Source: Benincasa hispida
Taxonomy: Eukaryota; Streptophyta; Magnoliopsida; Cucurbitales; Cucurbitaceae
Direction: 5' to 3'
Assembly (NCBI RefSeq): GCF_009727055.1
Contig: NC_052350.1
Coordinates: forward strand, 22,639,296 to 22,703,295
Length of the DNA: 64,000 bases
A program made the translations under genes and the position numbers. Positions 34,149-45,529 of the stretch are shown one piece after another. Below the pieces are notes generated by a model. It searched no databases and had not been told where the DNA came from. It worked only from the letters and a program-made list of their open reading frames with translations. Every line of letters starts with the position of its first letter. Position 1 is the first letter of the stretch.

Positions 34149-35900
34149 CAATGGATACCACCACTTGGTTTCCTCTGTATTCTCTAGGACGAGAATCCAG
34201 GAGTGTGTGGGCTCTGGCTTTTTGGTGAGGGAAAGAATTAAGAGAGAGGAGAAGTTTTTAGAGGTGATTTTTTTCTACAGAAAAAAATATTCTGTAACAT
34301 TCATGCATTGGAAACATCTTCAACGAAGAAGAGAAACAAAAATCTCATTAACCACCCCACACATCTCTTTGAAATGTGGGAGTCATGAGAGAATATTTCC
34401 CTCCCTTTAATTTAATTTAAAATAAAATAAAATAATTTTATTTTATTAAATTAATAATATATATATATAATAACTAATTTATTATACATATATACATAAC
34501 TATATGTTATATCATATATAACACGTAACCTATAGTTTTTATATTGTATCAAATACAATATGCCTTATAGTTTTAATTCTCTCATCAATAATATTAAATA
34601 TAAATCCTATCTATATTAAATTTAATTATATGAATCCAATTCATATAATTAATATTTGTATCATATTCAAATATTTATTTCGTCTCAAATAAACTTTGTA
34701 TTATAATGTATCAAATACATTATAATAATTATATCATATATAATTAAATTTTATTAATTATATCACATATAATTAATTCTCTCAATTAATTTGAACAATT
34801 GAAATTTGATTCTCAAAAGTTCTCGTTGAGCTACAGAGGAGACCTCATGAACCTATAGCTTGAAGCTTCAACGGTATGCGAATAATAAATTAATTTTTTT
34901 AATTAAATTATTCAATATCCCTTAACTGTTGGGCACCCCACTAAAGACCGGTAGCTGCACTCTTCGCACTACAGATATATTTCTATGTCCATTGAATCAA
35001 ACTAGTCAACAACGCGATGACCCTTCATAAATTGCTCGTAAGTACATCTAAGCCAAAATTATTGTTTTGCCCCTGTAGTTACATCTAACTCCTTAGGTAC
35101 CGCTGATTCCTCTAATGAACGATAAATCATAGTTCAACTATGACTAAACACCTCTCAAGCTAAGAGAGGGTGTGGCGTCACATTGTTCAAGCCCCGAAAT
35201 CAGCTCTTAAGAAAGCAATTTATCTACTTTCCCAAACATTGGGGAATGAGTGAATTCCTTCTTGTGTAGTTGTGTTTCCAATCAGACGAATCCCCAAAAT
35301 GGTAGGCTTAATTAGTTAGCAATCTGGCCACTCTCACGCATACAAATAAAAGTACCACCTTTATAGGTAGGATATCACAACTCACTCAGGATTCAGGTCA
35401 TGTCACCTATGGTCATTTTGGTGAAATGTAAGTCTCCATTATGAAGGGCGTTATATAATGAGAATAGTCATTTCATGGTCCGGTCTTATACAAACTCCTT
35501 TATATAAAATACCTCTACTCATATGTCTTCACATAAATGATTGGGATGATATCATTTGTAGAACTTTACAACAACTTGGTATCCAGTATTTATATAGATC
35601 CTTTGTATAGAATACTTTACAAATTGAGTCGTACTTGTAGTGTCACCAGGATAAGGTATCCAGCCTTATCCATCTACTACAGACCATTTATGTTATCACT
35701 TAAACATAATCCACCTATATGTCTCCACATACATGTTTAAGCTATAGAAGATAACCTTAGATGTTAGTTTATTGGTTTGTGGGTTTAATCGTACTAAATG
35801 TCATATAAAATATCTCATATTTTATTAAATAAATAAAATGTTTGTACAAAATAATTATAAACTACAAAACCCTACGAGATTTAGGGAATCAACCCCATCA
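34147..35900 (-). repeat. Minus-oriented LTR, truncated at its 3' end
   Basis: The start (complement of ATCAACCCCATCA) is at 35900, and the sequence matches the solo LTR at 14483-16275. The last 230 bp are missing at 34147. It borders host pol at the same codon as the 14.25-16.28 kb solo LTR (host side CCAGC after the LTR). Frames at 34165-34410 and 35537-35740 lie inside it. Confidence 0.9.
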
Positions 35901-37731
35901 CCAGCTACATCTCTCTTTCATTTATAGATCCATTTACACCCTATGATTTTAACCCCTTCAGGTGGATCTACAAGCTCTCATACTAAATTAGAGTACATAG
36001 ACTCCATTTCAAGGTGCATGGCTTTGACCCATTGGTCCTTGTCTACGTCATTCATTGCCTGTTTATAGGATAATGGGTCCTCAGCACTATCATATGACAT
36101 GATAACCTAAGTTTCAGCTAAACACAAGTTATGATCAGAATGTATCACAACCCTTTCACTGCGTCGAGGCACTCTCAATGATTTTGAAGGACAAGACTGA
36201 CCTAAAATGCTGACTTCTTCATTAACTCTTGATGAAGGACTAGCTACATCAACAATTCTTGTTGATGCTTCAGTAGCTTCACTTAATACTATTTTGCTAC
36301 GTGGTTTATGATCTCTCATATGGCCTTCCTTTAAAAATGTAGCATTTATATATACAAACACCTTATTTTCTTGAGGGTCATGGAATAAACCACCTCTCGT
36401 TTCCTTAGGGTAACCAACAAATTGGCATAATCTTGAACGAGGTTCCAACTTCTTAGGATTTTTCACTAAGACATGTGCAATAAAACCTCAGATTCTGAAG
36501 TAACGTAAACTCAGTTTACACCCCCTCCATAACTCGAAAAGTGTTTCAGAAACAATCTTCGAGGAAACATTGTTCAAGATGTGAACTACGGTCTCTACTG
36601 CATACTTCCAAAACGAGTTAGGCAATTGAGCATAGCTCATCATAGAATGAACCATATCTAATAAGGTTCTATTTCTCCTCTTTGATACACCGTTTTATTG
36701 AGGTGTACTAGGTGCTGAAAGTTGGGATTGAATTCCATGTTCTATCATATAGTCCTAGCATTCTAAATCCATGTACTATCCTCCCCGATCAGATCAAATT
36801 TTTTTAATTGTTTTACCTAATAGGTTTTCAACTTCGGTCTTATACTCTTTAAACTTTTCAAAGGCTTCAGATTTATGTTTCATTAAGTATAAGTAACTAT
36901 ACCTTGAATAATCATCTATAAAAGAAATGATGTATTTGTACCTTTCTCTAGCCTTTACATTCATTGGACCATAAAGATCCGAATGTATGAGCTCTAAGGG
37001 CTCTTTAGCTCTATAATCTTTTTCGCTAAAAGATTTTTAGTAATTTTTCCTTCAAGATAGGATTCACATAAAGGTAATGGATCATCTTCTAACTTGCTTA
37101 GAAGTTCATTCTTTACCAATCTTCTGATCCTATCGAGATTTATGTAACCTAATCTCAAATGCCAAATATACGTATCATTGTTACTTGGAGAAATTATTCA
37201 CTTTTTTATTTGAGTCTCCAGAGTTTGAAACATCTCATGATTTAAAAGTGCTTTTGATTTAGTTGGTCTTATCCATATAAGTTGTCTTCTAGTTTAGATA
37301 AAGAGAGAGTCACACCATTTTTCATAATGAACGCTTCATTAGAAGAAAAAGAAACAGAATATGATTGTTCAATTAAACAGGAAATAGAAACAAGGTTCCT
37401 CCTCATTTTGTGAACAATGTATAAGTTTTCTAAAAATAGAAATCTACTTCCAAAAAGTAACTTAGCAGCTCCCATGCACGAGCTGAAATGACATCTCCCG
37501 TTCCAACTTTGAGAGTCATTTCACCCTTCTCGGATTGTTGGAAGGAACTAATTCCCTATAAAGAAGAACAAACGTGATTAGTGATTCTTGAATCAAGTAT
37601 CCAAGCATCATGGTCATTTTCCACTAAACAAGTTTTCATAATTAGTAAATCATATTTCCTTTCCTTCTCTTTCTTCTTCTTAACAAGGTACTTGGGATAA
37701 TTCCATTTCCAGTGACCATCCTGAAGGAACT
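35901..37731 (-). pseudogene. Copia protease-integrase-RT N-terminus, minus strand
   Basis: 36107-36466 is open for 119 codons of integrase C-terminus (KKLEPRSRLCQFVGYPKETR, then EGHMRDHKPRSKIVLSE). The RT start lies at 35901-36106, ending at WIYK. The integrase core at 36640-37060 is broken by stops. 37269-37475 covers GAG-pre-integrase (FLENLYIVHKMRRNLVSISC, then MKNGVTLSL). Protease is near 37590, and half of the Gag zinc knuckle (GHWKWNYPKYL) reaches 37731, where a solo LTR enters. The other half resumes at 39467. It is homologous to 16276-17646 but keeps the ~340 bp lost there. Confidence 0.88.
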
Positions 37732-38322
37732 AATGAGGGTCCTTGAGCAAAAGTGAGAATCAGACCCAAATCCCAATTTTAGATAACCATCCAATTTTAC
37801 AGAATCGTTATGCATCAAAAGAAAATTACAGTATGCTAATGAAAAGAAATTGAAAAGAGAGAAAAAGAGGACTCATCCTTGAAGATCTGATCTTCACATA
37901 TGAATCTTTTTCTCCAAAAATTGCCATGAACTCGAAACCCTAATATAGACACTACCACTCAGAACCTCTTGTATTCTCTATAGGGGAAGAGAATCTCTAA
38001 GGAGTTTTGAGGGCTTTTAGGTTTTGGAAGAGAGGGAAAATTGAGAGGAGAATAGAGGGAAGGTCTATACTTTATTGGAGAGTTCTTGCAGAGCGATGGA
38101 TCTGTAAAACTCTTTGGCCATCCAATTTGTGAAGAAGACGCAAATTCCACAACTACTTTCCTCTCACACGTAGTGAGTTGAGAGAAATTAGGGGAAGGAG
38201 GTTATTTCTCTCCCACTAATTTAAAATTTAAAATTTAAATAAAAAATTAATTAATTTTAATTTAAACTATTATATATATATAATATTACGTGACATAAAG
38301 CATATAACCTATGGTTTAATAC

Positions 38323-38360
38323 CTGTCTCTTATACACATCTAGATGTGTATAAGAGACAG
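38323..38360. other. Sequencing adapter (Nextera mate-pair junction), copy 1
   Basis: CTGTCTCTTATACACATCT followed by its exact reverse complement AGATGTGTATAAGAGACAG, 38 bp, perfectly palindromic. This is the Tn5 mosaic end pair left by Nextera mate-pair circularisation, and has no place in plant DNA. The LTR sequence on both sides does not join correctly here: about 230 bp present in related LTRs are missing. Confidence 0.97.
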
Positions 38361-38740
38361 ATATAACTAATTCCCTCAATTAATTTGAACGATTCAAATT
38401 AATCCAAAATTGATTCTCATTTAATCCCTATTGAGCTACAGAGGGGACCTCATGGATCTATAGATTGAAGCTTCAATGGTACATGAATAATTAATTAAAC
38501 TCCTTTAATTAAATTATTCAACATCCATTAATTGTCGGACACTCTACTAAAGACCGATAACTTCACTCTTCGCACTACAAATATATTTTTGTGTCCATTG
38601 GATATGACCAGTCAACCATGCGATGACCCTTCAGAAATTACTCGTAAGTAAAACTAAGCCAAAATTACAAATTTTCCCTTGTAGTTACATCTAACTCCTT
38701 AAGTACCACTGATCCCTCTAATGAACAATAAGTCATAGTC

Positions 38741-38778
38741 CTGTCTCTTATACACATCTAGATGTGTATAAGAGACAG
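38741..38778. other. Sequencing adapter (Nextera mate-pair junction), copy 2
   Basis: The same perfect 38-bp palindrome as at 38323. It interrupts the LTR between CAATAAGTCATAGT and TCAAGAGAGGGTGT. About 30 bp of the related LTRs (the TCAACTATGA...CTCTCGGGCC part) are absent. Confidence 0.97.
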
Positions 38779-39466
38779 GGTCAAGAGAGGGTGTCGTCAC
38801 ATTGTTCAAGCCCCAGAATCAGCCTTTAAGAGAGTAATTTATCTACTTACCCTAACCTCGGGGAAGGAGTAAATTCCGTCTTCTGTAGTTGTGTTCCTAG
38901 CTCCCCAATCTGACGAATCCCCAAATGGTAGGCTTGTTGGGTTAGCGATCTGGCCACTCTCACCCATACAAATCAAAGAACCGCCCTCATAGGCTCATTT
39001 ACAACTCACTCAAGATTCAGTCATGTCACCTATGGTCATTCTCGTGAAATGTAACTCTTTAAATGAATGGTGTTATATAATGAGACTAGTTATTTTGTGG
39101 TCCAATCTTATACAAACTCCTTTGTATAGAATACCACCGCTTACATGTCTCCACATGAATGATCAGGATCAGATCACTTATAGCACTTTACAAAAATTGT
39201 AACATCTACAAAGCGAGTCATATTCGTAGTGTCACTAAGTTAAGGTATCCAGCCTTATCCATCTACTACAAACCATTTATGTTATCACTTAAACATGATC
39301 CATTTGTATGTCTTTACATACATGTTTAAGCTATAGAATAAAACTTTGGATGTTAATTTATTGGTTTGTGAATTTAATACTATTAAATGTCAAATAAAAA
39401 ATCTCATATTTTATTATAGAAAGAAAACTACAGGACCCTACGATATTTAGGGCATCAACCTCAACA

Positions 39467-40093
39467 CATCCACATTGCAGCGAAAGCATTTGCTCTTATC
39501 AGCCTTAGCCTTGCATTTGCCCTTCCCAGCAGCGGGAGCCTTCCCCTTCCCTTTTTTTTTTTTTTTCTAGATCTTCTTAGAACTAGAGGTTAAAGGAACA
39601 GACTTAGTTCTTGAGGATAAACCCTTGTGGACCTTTCTGAAATGGGCAACATTTGCTTCTTCTTTTACTGGTCCCTTACCCTTCATAAGGGACTCATAAG
39701 TCTGTAACTCATTAAGAAAGGTAGTCAAAGTGTAATGTAGTTTGTTCATAACTGCATTGCTGCAAAATTGAAGAAAACTCTTCGGAAGAGATTCTAAAAT
39801 AAAGAACACCTGACTCTACTCATCGATGACCACTCCATTTATTTTGGCAACATTGAACTGAACCATCAAGTCGAAAACATGTTCTCTCATTGACTGACCT
39901 TCCTTGATGCATGCATTGTAAATTTACTTGAGGGTCTCATGATAGATCTAAATGGACGATTGTCCAAATATCTCCTGGAGGGACTCCATGATGCACAGAT
40001 ATCATGGCCTCATGCTTCTTGGTAATAACGTTAGATAGAATTTCCAAGTTGTAGACTCAGGCCTTGTCATTGGCTTTTGTCATTGGCTTTCGT
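39467..40093 (-). pseudogene. Copia Gag, minus strand
   Basis: 39567-39809 is open for 80 codons (ILESLPKSFLQFCSNAVMNK, then LHYTLTTFLNELQTYESLMK, then a Ser/Lys-rich tail). This is the Gag middle part before the zinc knuckle, whose first half (CFRCNV) lies at about 39475-39495. More Gag continues to about 40093 with stops. There it joins a truncated LTR of the second family. It is the 5' part of the pol at 35901-37731. Confidence 0.85.
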
Positions 40094-40386
40094 ATGTAGC
40101 ACTTTACAACTCTTTATAACAACTACAGAGTAGGCCGCATCCAATTGTGTTACCAGAATAAGGCACCCAACCTTATTCATGTACCATAGATCATTTTGAT
40201 TATTTACTCGAACTTGATCCACTTTTATATCTCCACATAAAGTTCAAGTACTCATGCAATAGTCATGGGTCTTAGTTTATTGGATTTAGACTTTCATACA
40301 ATTTATGAAATCAATAATAAGTATATTGATTATAGAAAATATTTATTATTTTAAAAACTGCGAGTTTTATGACATAAAACCCAACA
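40094..40386 (-). repeat. Truncated LTR of the second family
   Basis: The start (complement of AACCCAACA) is at 40386. Only the first 293 bp remain, matching 45220-45529. It sits between copia Gag on one side and copia integrase on the other, so both junctions are deletions or recombination points. Confidence 0.8.
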
Positions 40387-41471
40387 AAATAGTCCTAGAA
40401 TTTTAAGTCCATCTACTCACCACCTCGATTTGATGAAGTGTTTTAATCTTTTTACCTAATTGGCTCTCAACCTCTGCCTTATATTCCTTAAACTTTTCAA
40501 GTGTTTCCGATTTATGACTCATTAGGTAATTGTAGTCATATCTTGAATAATCATAGATGAAGCTGATAAAATATTCATACCCTCCTCTCGCTTTAAATCA
40601 AGCCTCAAAAGTCTAAATGTATTAACTCTAAAGGTTCTTTGGCTCTAAGACCTTTTCTAGTAAAAGATCTTTTGGTCATCTTACCCTCAAGACGAGATTC
40701 ACATGGGGTAAGGAGTTATCATCTAACTGGTTTAGAAGTCCACTCTCAACTAATCTTCCAATCCTATTGAGATTAATGTGACCTAGTCTTAAGTGCCAAA
40801 GATAGGTATTTGGAGAAAATTTTCTTTCCTTATTATAAGTTTCAGCTGTTTTAAACATCTCTATATTCAAAACGGCTTTTACCTTAGTTGGTTTTAACAC
40901 GTATAAGTTATTTTTGTAGAACATATCTTAATACCTTTCGAAATAATGAACACTTTATTATTTTCAAAAGGAAATTTATAATTATATTCTAGCAAACACG
41001 AGATAGAAATTAAATTCCTTTTCATAAAAGGAATATAATAAACATTTTCAAGTAAAATGTATCTATCTCCAACAAATAACTTCATTTCTCCCACTACTTT
41101 TGCTAAAACAACCTCCCTGGTCCCTATCTTAAAGGTTTCTTCGCCTTCTATAAACTGTCTACATGAACTAGTTTCCTGAGGGAAAGCACAGATATGATTA
41201 ACGACACCTGAATAAATTATCCAAATCTTTTTTTCATTTTCCACTAAGCATAACTCACGATAAACAAATCATATTTACTTTGTCGTGCTACTTTCATATC
41301 TTCATCTATGAAGTTCAAAACTTTTTTATTTAAAGATGAGTTGGGAGATAGATGACATTCCTCTGTTAAAAAAGGTTCGAAATCATCATCTGCTAATATA
41401 TTTGATTTGCATGTTGAATAATTAAAATTGTTATTTTTGTCGGAAGTGAGTGAATTCATAGAAGTCGACAT
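40387..41471 (-). pseudogene. Copia Gag-protease-integrase with a large Gag deletion, minus strand
   Basis: 41244-41471 opens with MSTSMNSLTSDKNNNFNYST, then a Gag start ending FLTEECHLSPNSSLNKK. It passes directly into the linker before protease (ARQSKYDLFIVSYA), so most of Gag, including the zinc knuckle, is deleted in frame. 40894-41244 holds protease (IWIIYSGVVNHICAF; the active Asp of D-S-G reads Tyr) and the next domain (RNLISISCLLEYN). 40676-40924 holds the rest of GAG-pre-integrase (LWHLRLGHINLNRIGRLVES). Integrase continues to 40387 and ends at the LTR. RT and RNase H are absent. The LTR at 43529 is its 5' LTR. Confidence 0.87.
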
Positions 41472-43510
41472 GCTGAAAATATAAACAAATTCTAATTAGT
41501 AAAGTGCTTTTAAACCCAATTCATTTTTTAGAAAAACTAGTAATGTACCCGAAATTCATTAGTTATTTGCAACGATATATAATGAGTCAGAATAAGTGCT
41601 ACCGAGGAGCAGTCAAATACTCCTTCACTAAAGCAAGACATTCTTGACTAAATACTATCTTTAGAATAACTCTTATTCCTATAGTTATTTAGTTTCGTTT
41701 TCAGTTAAGAACTTACTAACACTTACTAATTTTGTAAGTGTAACCCTCAATTTTCAGACTTCAAAGGTCGGTCCCAACGATGCTACTAAATTGAAAATTC
41801 GAGATTGGGAATGGACTTAAGAAACCCTATCCGTTTCTGAAGTTTGAGTTGTTCCGAATCATATGCTAAAACCCTCTGAGGGGATAGACGTGGTTAGCAA
41901 CTAGCTAACACAGCTCAAAATAAGACAGTAGGCACAACATAAGAATCTCACGGTCCAAACTAACAGAAAATACTGCAGGATACGTTGACACATATCCTTC
42001 ACCCCTTACTATGAACTACTTCCCCATTCACCTTGCTATTGACTCATGCAAACACTTTCCAAATGGAGGTCACTCCCAGGTTGACACGAAGTCAAGCATG
42101 AATCTCACGGTGTGAACTCTTAGGGACATGAGAGCTAAAAGTCAATATATCGTATATATTTAATTTTACTATGAACTACTTCCCCTATTCATCTTGATAT
42201 TGACTCATACAAATACTATCCAAATAGAGGTCACTCCTAGGGTGACATGAAGCCGAGCTTGAGTCTCATGGTGTGAATTCTTAGAGACGTAAGAGCTAAG
42301 AACAACATATTGTATATGTTATTAATCTCTCATTGAAGTGTTCTAACAACATATTATATATGTTTATTTATCTCCCATTGAAGTGTTCTACTTGTTGTTT
42401 GGGTATACCTTTACTTAGGTTTATTCTGGCTAATTAATCAACCTAAGTCTATGTGGTTTATCCAAGTATAACATTTATAATTGGATTTAACCTACAATGT
42501 CTAGGTGATAAACCAATTTTAACACCTCACACCGCTCACGTTGCTCATAAAATCGGTTAACAACGCAAAAATATTTAGTCATAATACCCAAGTAGAAGGT
42601 GTTCCGTAGACCGTCAACTTAAGTACTCCTAACCTTAGACAGGATTATATACCGGTTGAGTTTGTAACCCAAGTTTTATAAGATAACGACCTATTTTAAC
42701 TTATTAAAATAAGTGGTTAACTTACTGAGCATGCAATTTATCTTTGTTATGGATTTTAATGTCTAATCCAATTTTATAACAACTTATAAAATAATAGACA
42801 TCCAACATCCATAATAATCATCAAAGGCATTCAAATTTTAATATATCACATATATTAAACTTTAGAAACCCTAAACATGCATACTATATATTATAACTCT
42901 TTATAATATATTTTCAATGCACATAACATGCTTCCTATAGTGGGATTTTAAATCTACATGGTATACATTATGTACATACATGTTTAATTTAAATATAACA
43001 TACATCACATGCATAAATAGTTAAACACCACTAATATGATTCAACGTTGGCATCCTAAGCAAGCAAGAAAAACTAAATTATTACAAATATAAATAAAAAA
43101 AATCATAAAAAAGGGATCTGGATCGCTCGGCCCGACCCTAGCTGGACCCCAACCGCTCGAACTGACACTCCAAGGCTCCAAATGAGGTTGAACCGAACCA
43201 AAGTTGGCTAAACCAGACCAGAAACCAACAAAGTCGATCGAACTAGCTTCACCTGCATGAACCGGCTCACAAACATATGCCTTTTTAGGCTGGGATGAAT
43301 AGCGTTACGACGCTGCGTCCGAGCATTACAACGCCTCAGGCTCCAGGATCAACACCATAAACTCATCAAACAAGAGCCAATTACAAATTAAACTTCATAA
43401 TTAAAGAGAAAAATAATGCTAAAGTTGAATTTCAACCATATAAGTCAACCAAACATGCATCTATAGAAATCACCCACCAAACTCAAATTAACATTAACTG
43501 AGTGCTTAAA
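41472..43510 (-). other. Long leader of the copia element at 40.4-45.5 kb
   Basis: About 2 kb between PBS and Gag, without a coherent frame on either strand. It includes a 160-bp tandem duplication (42007-42326) and a locally GC-richer part at 43125-43340 (CCCGACCCTAGCTGGACCCC, later GCGTTACGACGCTGCGTCCG). Confidence 0.65.
42007..42326. repeat. 160-bp tandem duplication in the copia leader
   Basis: Two adjacent diverged copies, 42007-42166 and 42167-42326, each beginning TACTATGAACTACTTCCCC and containing GGAGGTCACTC or AGAGGTCACTC. A shorter duplicate around GAAGTGTTCTA follows at 42327-42390. Confidence 0.85.
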
Positions 43511-43528
43511 TCATACTCTGTTACCAAT
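43511..43528 (-). other. Primer-binding site, tRNA-Met type, diverged
   Basis: The minus strand reads ATTGGTAACAGAGTATGA next to the LTR end (complement of TGATAGAATG). It differs by one base from the core TGGTATCAGAG. Confidence 0.75.
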
Positions 43529-45529
43529 TGATAGAATGTACAAGAAAATAGCGGAAGCAATCAAAATCAATAAGCACTCTAATTACATTTAATTTGAGTT
43601 CTAAAAGCATGCAAACACTTTTCAAAGAATAGGGTTTCAGAACTTATACCTTTGAAGAAATCCTCTTGATCCTTGCTCGTCTCCACGAATTTGAGCTTCA
43701 AATCGATAGTAGACCACTAAGAGATCTCTACTATTCTCCAACTTGGATTTGAGTGGTGGAACTCATAATTGAAGGCAATTGAGTAAGGAAACATGAGGTT
43801 TGAGAGAGGAGTTGCAATTCAGCAGAATTTTTCAAAAATTTTAAGATCTCCCTCTTCAATTTTAGAAATTAAAGGTTTTATGTATTTAATACATGGAAGC
43901 ATTAACTTAATCAACATCTTGACACTTCAAAATGCAACATGGAAGTGGGCTAGGTGTTCGCATTTGGGTAAATCCACTATCATACTCAAAATTGTAGATT
44001 TTTCACCATCTTAAACCAATATTCAAATTTAATTGATTTTTCTCAAATATCAATTAACCATTTTAATTTAAGTAAATTAAAAAAATTTCAATTTAATTAA
44101 AAAAAATTCAATTTACAAAATTAAATTTCTTAATTTGAAATTGATTTATTTTAATCAATTAAACAAATTTAATTAATTAATTAAAAAATAATTTAATATC
44201 AAATATTAAATTAATTGAATACATAATTCGTACATGAATCCTATTCATATAATTAATATTTAAATCAATATTTAAATATTTCAAACTCTTCAATTATGTT
44301 TAGTTTCAATAAAATTAAACATTTAATTATATTGAATATAATTATCCAAACCCTAATTTGAAATTGGACAATTCAAATTGAAATCCTAATTTAAATTTTG
44401 AACACTTTAAATTGAATTCCCAAATTGAATTTAAACACTTCAAATTCACTCCATATACTAATCCAAGATTTACGAGCTAGTAGAGGGACCTTATAGACCT
44501 ACGGATCATGAGCTCCAACGATTTGAGATTAATTTGCTAAACTCCTTAAACTGAATTAATTAATATTTGTTAACTTTCGAGACACAACACTATAGTTGAG
44601 TAGTTGCACTCTCCTCACTGTAGATATATTTATATCCCTTGATTTAAACATAATCAGTAAGTCGACCCTTCACAGATTGTTCGTAATATAGGCTGGGTTA
44701 AATGTTGTTTTACCCCCAAAATTACATCTTGCTTCTTAAGTCCGATTGATCCTTTAATGAACAATTGGTTTGCGATTCAATCACTAAGCCGAGCCCCTCT
44801 CGGGCCAATGAGAGAGTGGGGCCTCTTATTCAAAACTTGGATTTAGTACTTAAAAGAACAACTTTTCTATTAACCCTAAATTGGGTAGGTGTGAATTCCA
44901 TCTTGTACCCTATGTCCCCAGCTATCTATCTGGTCTTACCCCTTAAATGGGAGACTTATTAAGCCGACGTTGTCGAGCCAACCCTCACCTATGCAAATCT
45001 AAGGATAATCCCAAATAAACAAGAGTTCATAGTTAACTCAGGATTAAGGTCGAGTTACCTAGGTCATCGATTTGAAACAGTTAGTCTTAAATAGTTAATA
45101 GCGTTATAAAGTAAGAGTGACTTATTTCTTGGTCCGATCTTATGAAGACTCATTGCATAGGATGCCCCGCTCCTCATGTCACTACATGAATGAATCAAGA
45201 TCACATCGCTTGTAGCACTTTACAACAAATTATAACAACTATAAAGTGGGTCGCATCCGATGGTGTTACCAAAACAAGCACCCAACCTTATTCATATATT
45301 ATAGACCGTTTTGGCTATTTACTCAAACTTGATCCATCTTTATATTGCCACATAAAGTTCAAGTATTCATATAATAGCCATGGATCTTTAATTTATTGAA
45401 TTTAGTCTTTACAAGTGCAATTTATATATTCAACAACAGTTTTATTGAATAAACGTCAATAATATCTTTATTGATAATAGAACATGTTTAATATTACAAA
45501 CTGCGAGTTTTAGGATATACAACCCAACA
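43529..45529 (-). repeat. Full-length LTR of the second family
   Basis: 2001 bp, from TGTTGGGTTGTATATCC (start at 45529) to the end at 43529 (complement of TGATAGAATGTAC). The PBS below it makes it the 5' LTR of the element at 40.4-43.5 kb. Above it, a purine-rich CAAATGAGAGTTTG lies where the polypurine tract of another element would be, so it may be shared by two tandem elements. Frames at 43793-44014, 44765-44962 and 45190-45399 are inside it and not genes. Confidence 0.88.

Larger units (their letters stand above)
37732..39466 (-). mobile_element. Solo LTR inserted in a Gag zinc knuckle, perfect TSD, with assembly defects
   Basis: The start (complement of TCAACCTCAACA) is at 39466 and the end (complement of TGAAGGAACT) at 37732. 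Flanks are CATCC (37727-37731 and 39467-39471), a perfect 5-bp duplication. Removing it restores the host zinc knuckle CFRCNV-D-GHWKWNY. Length 1735 bp is below relatives, partly because about 230 bp and about 30 bp are replaced by adapter sequence at 38323-38360 and 38741-38778. Confidence 0.93.

Noticed and set aside
38323..38778. Paired 38-bp palindromes as a regulatory or recombination site
   Set aside because: Exact match to a mate-pair junction adapter, and sister LTRs lack it.
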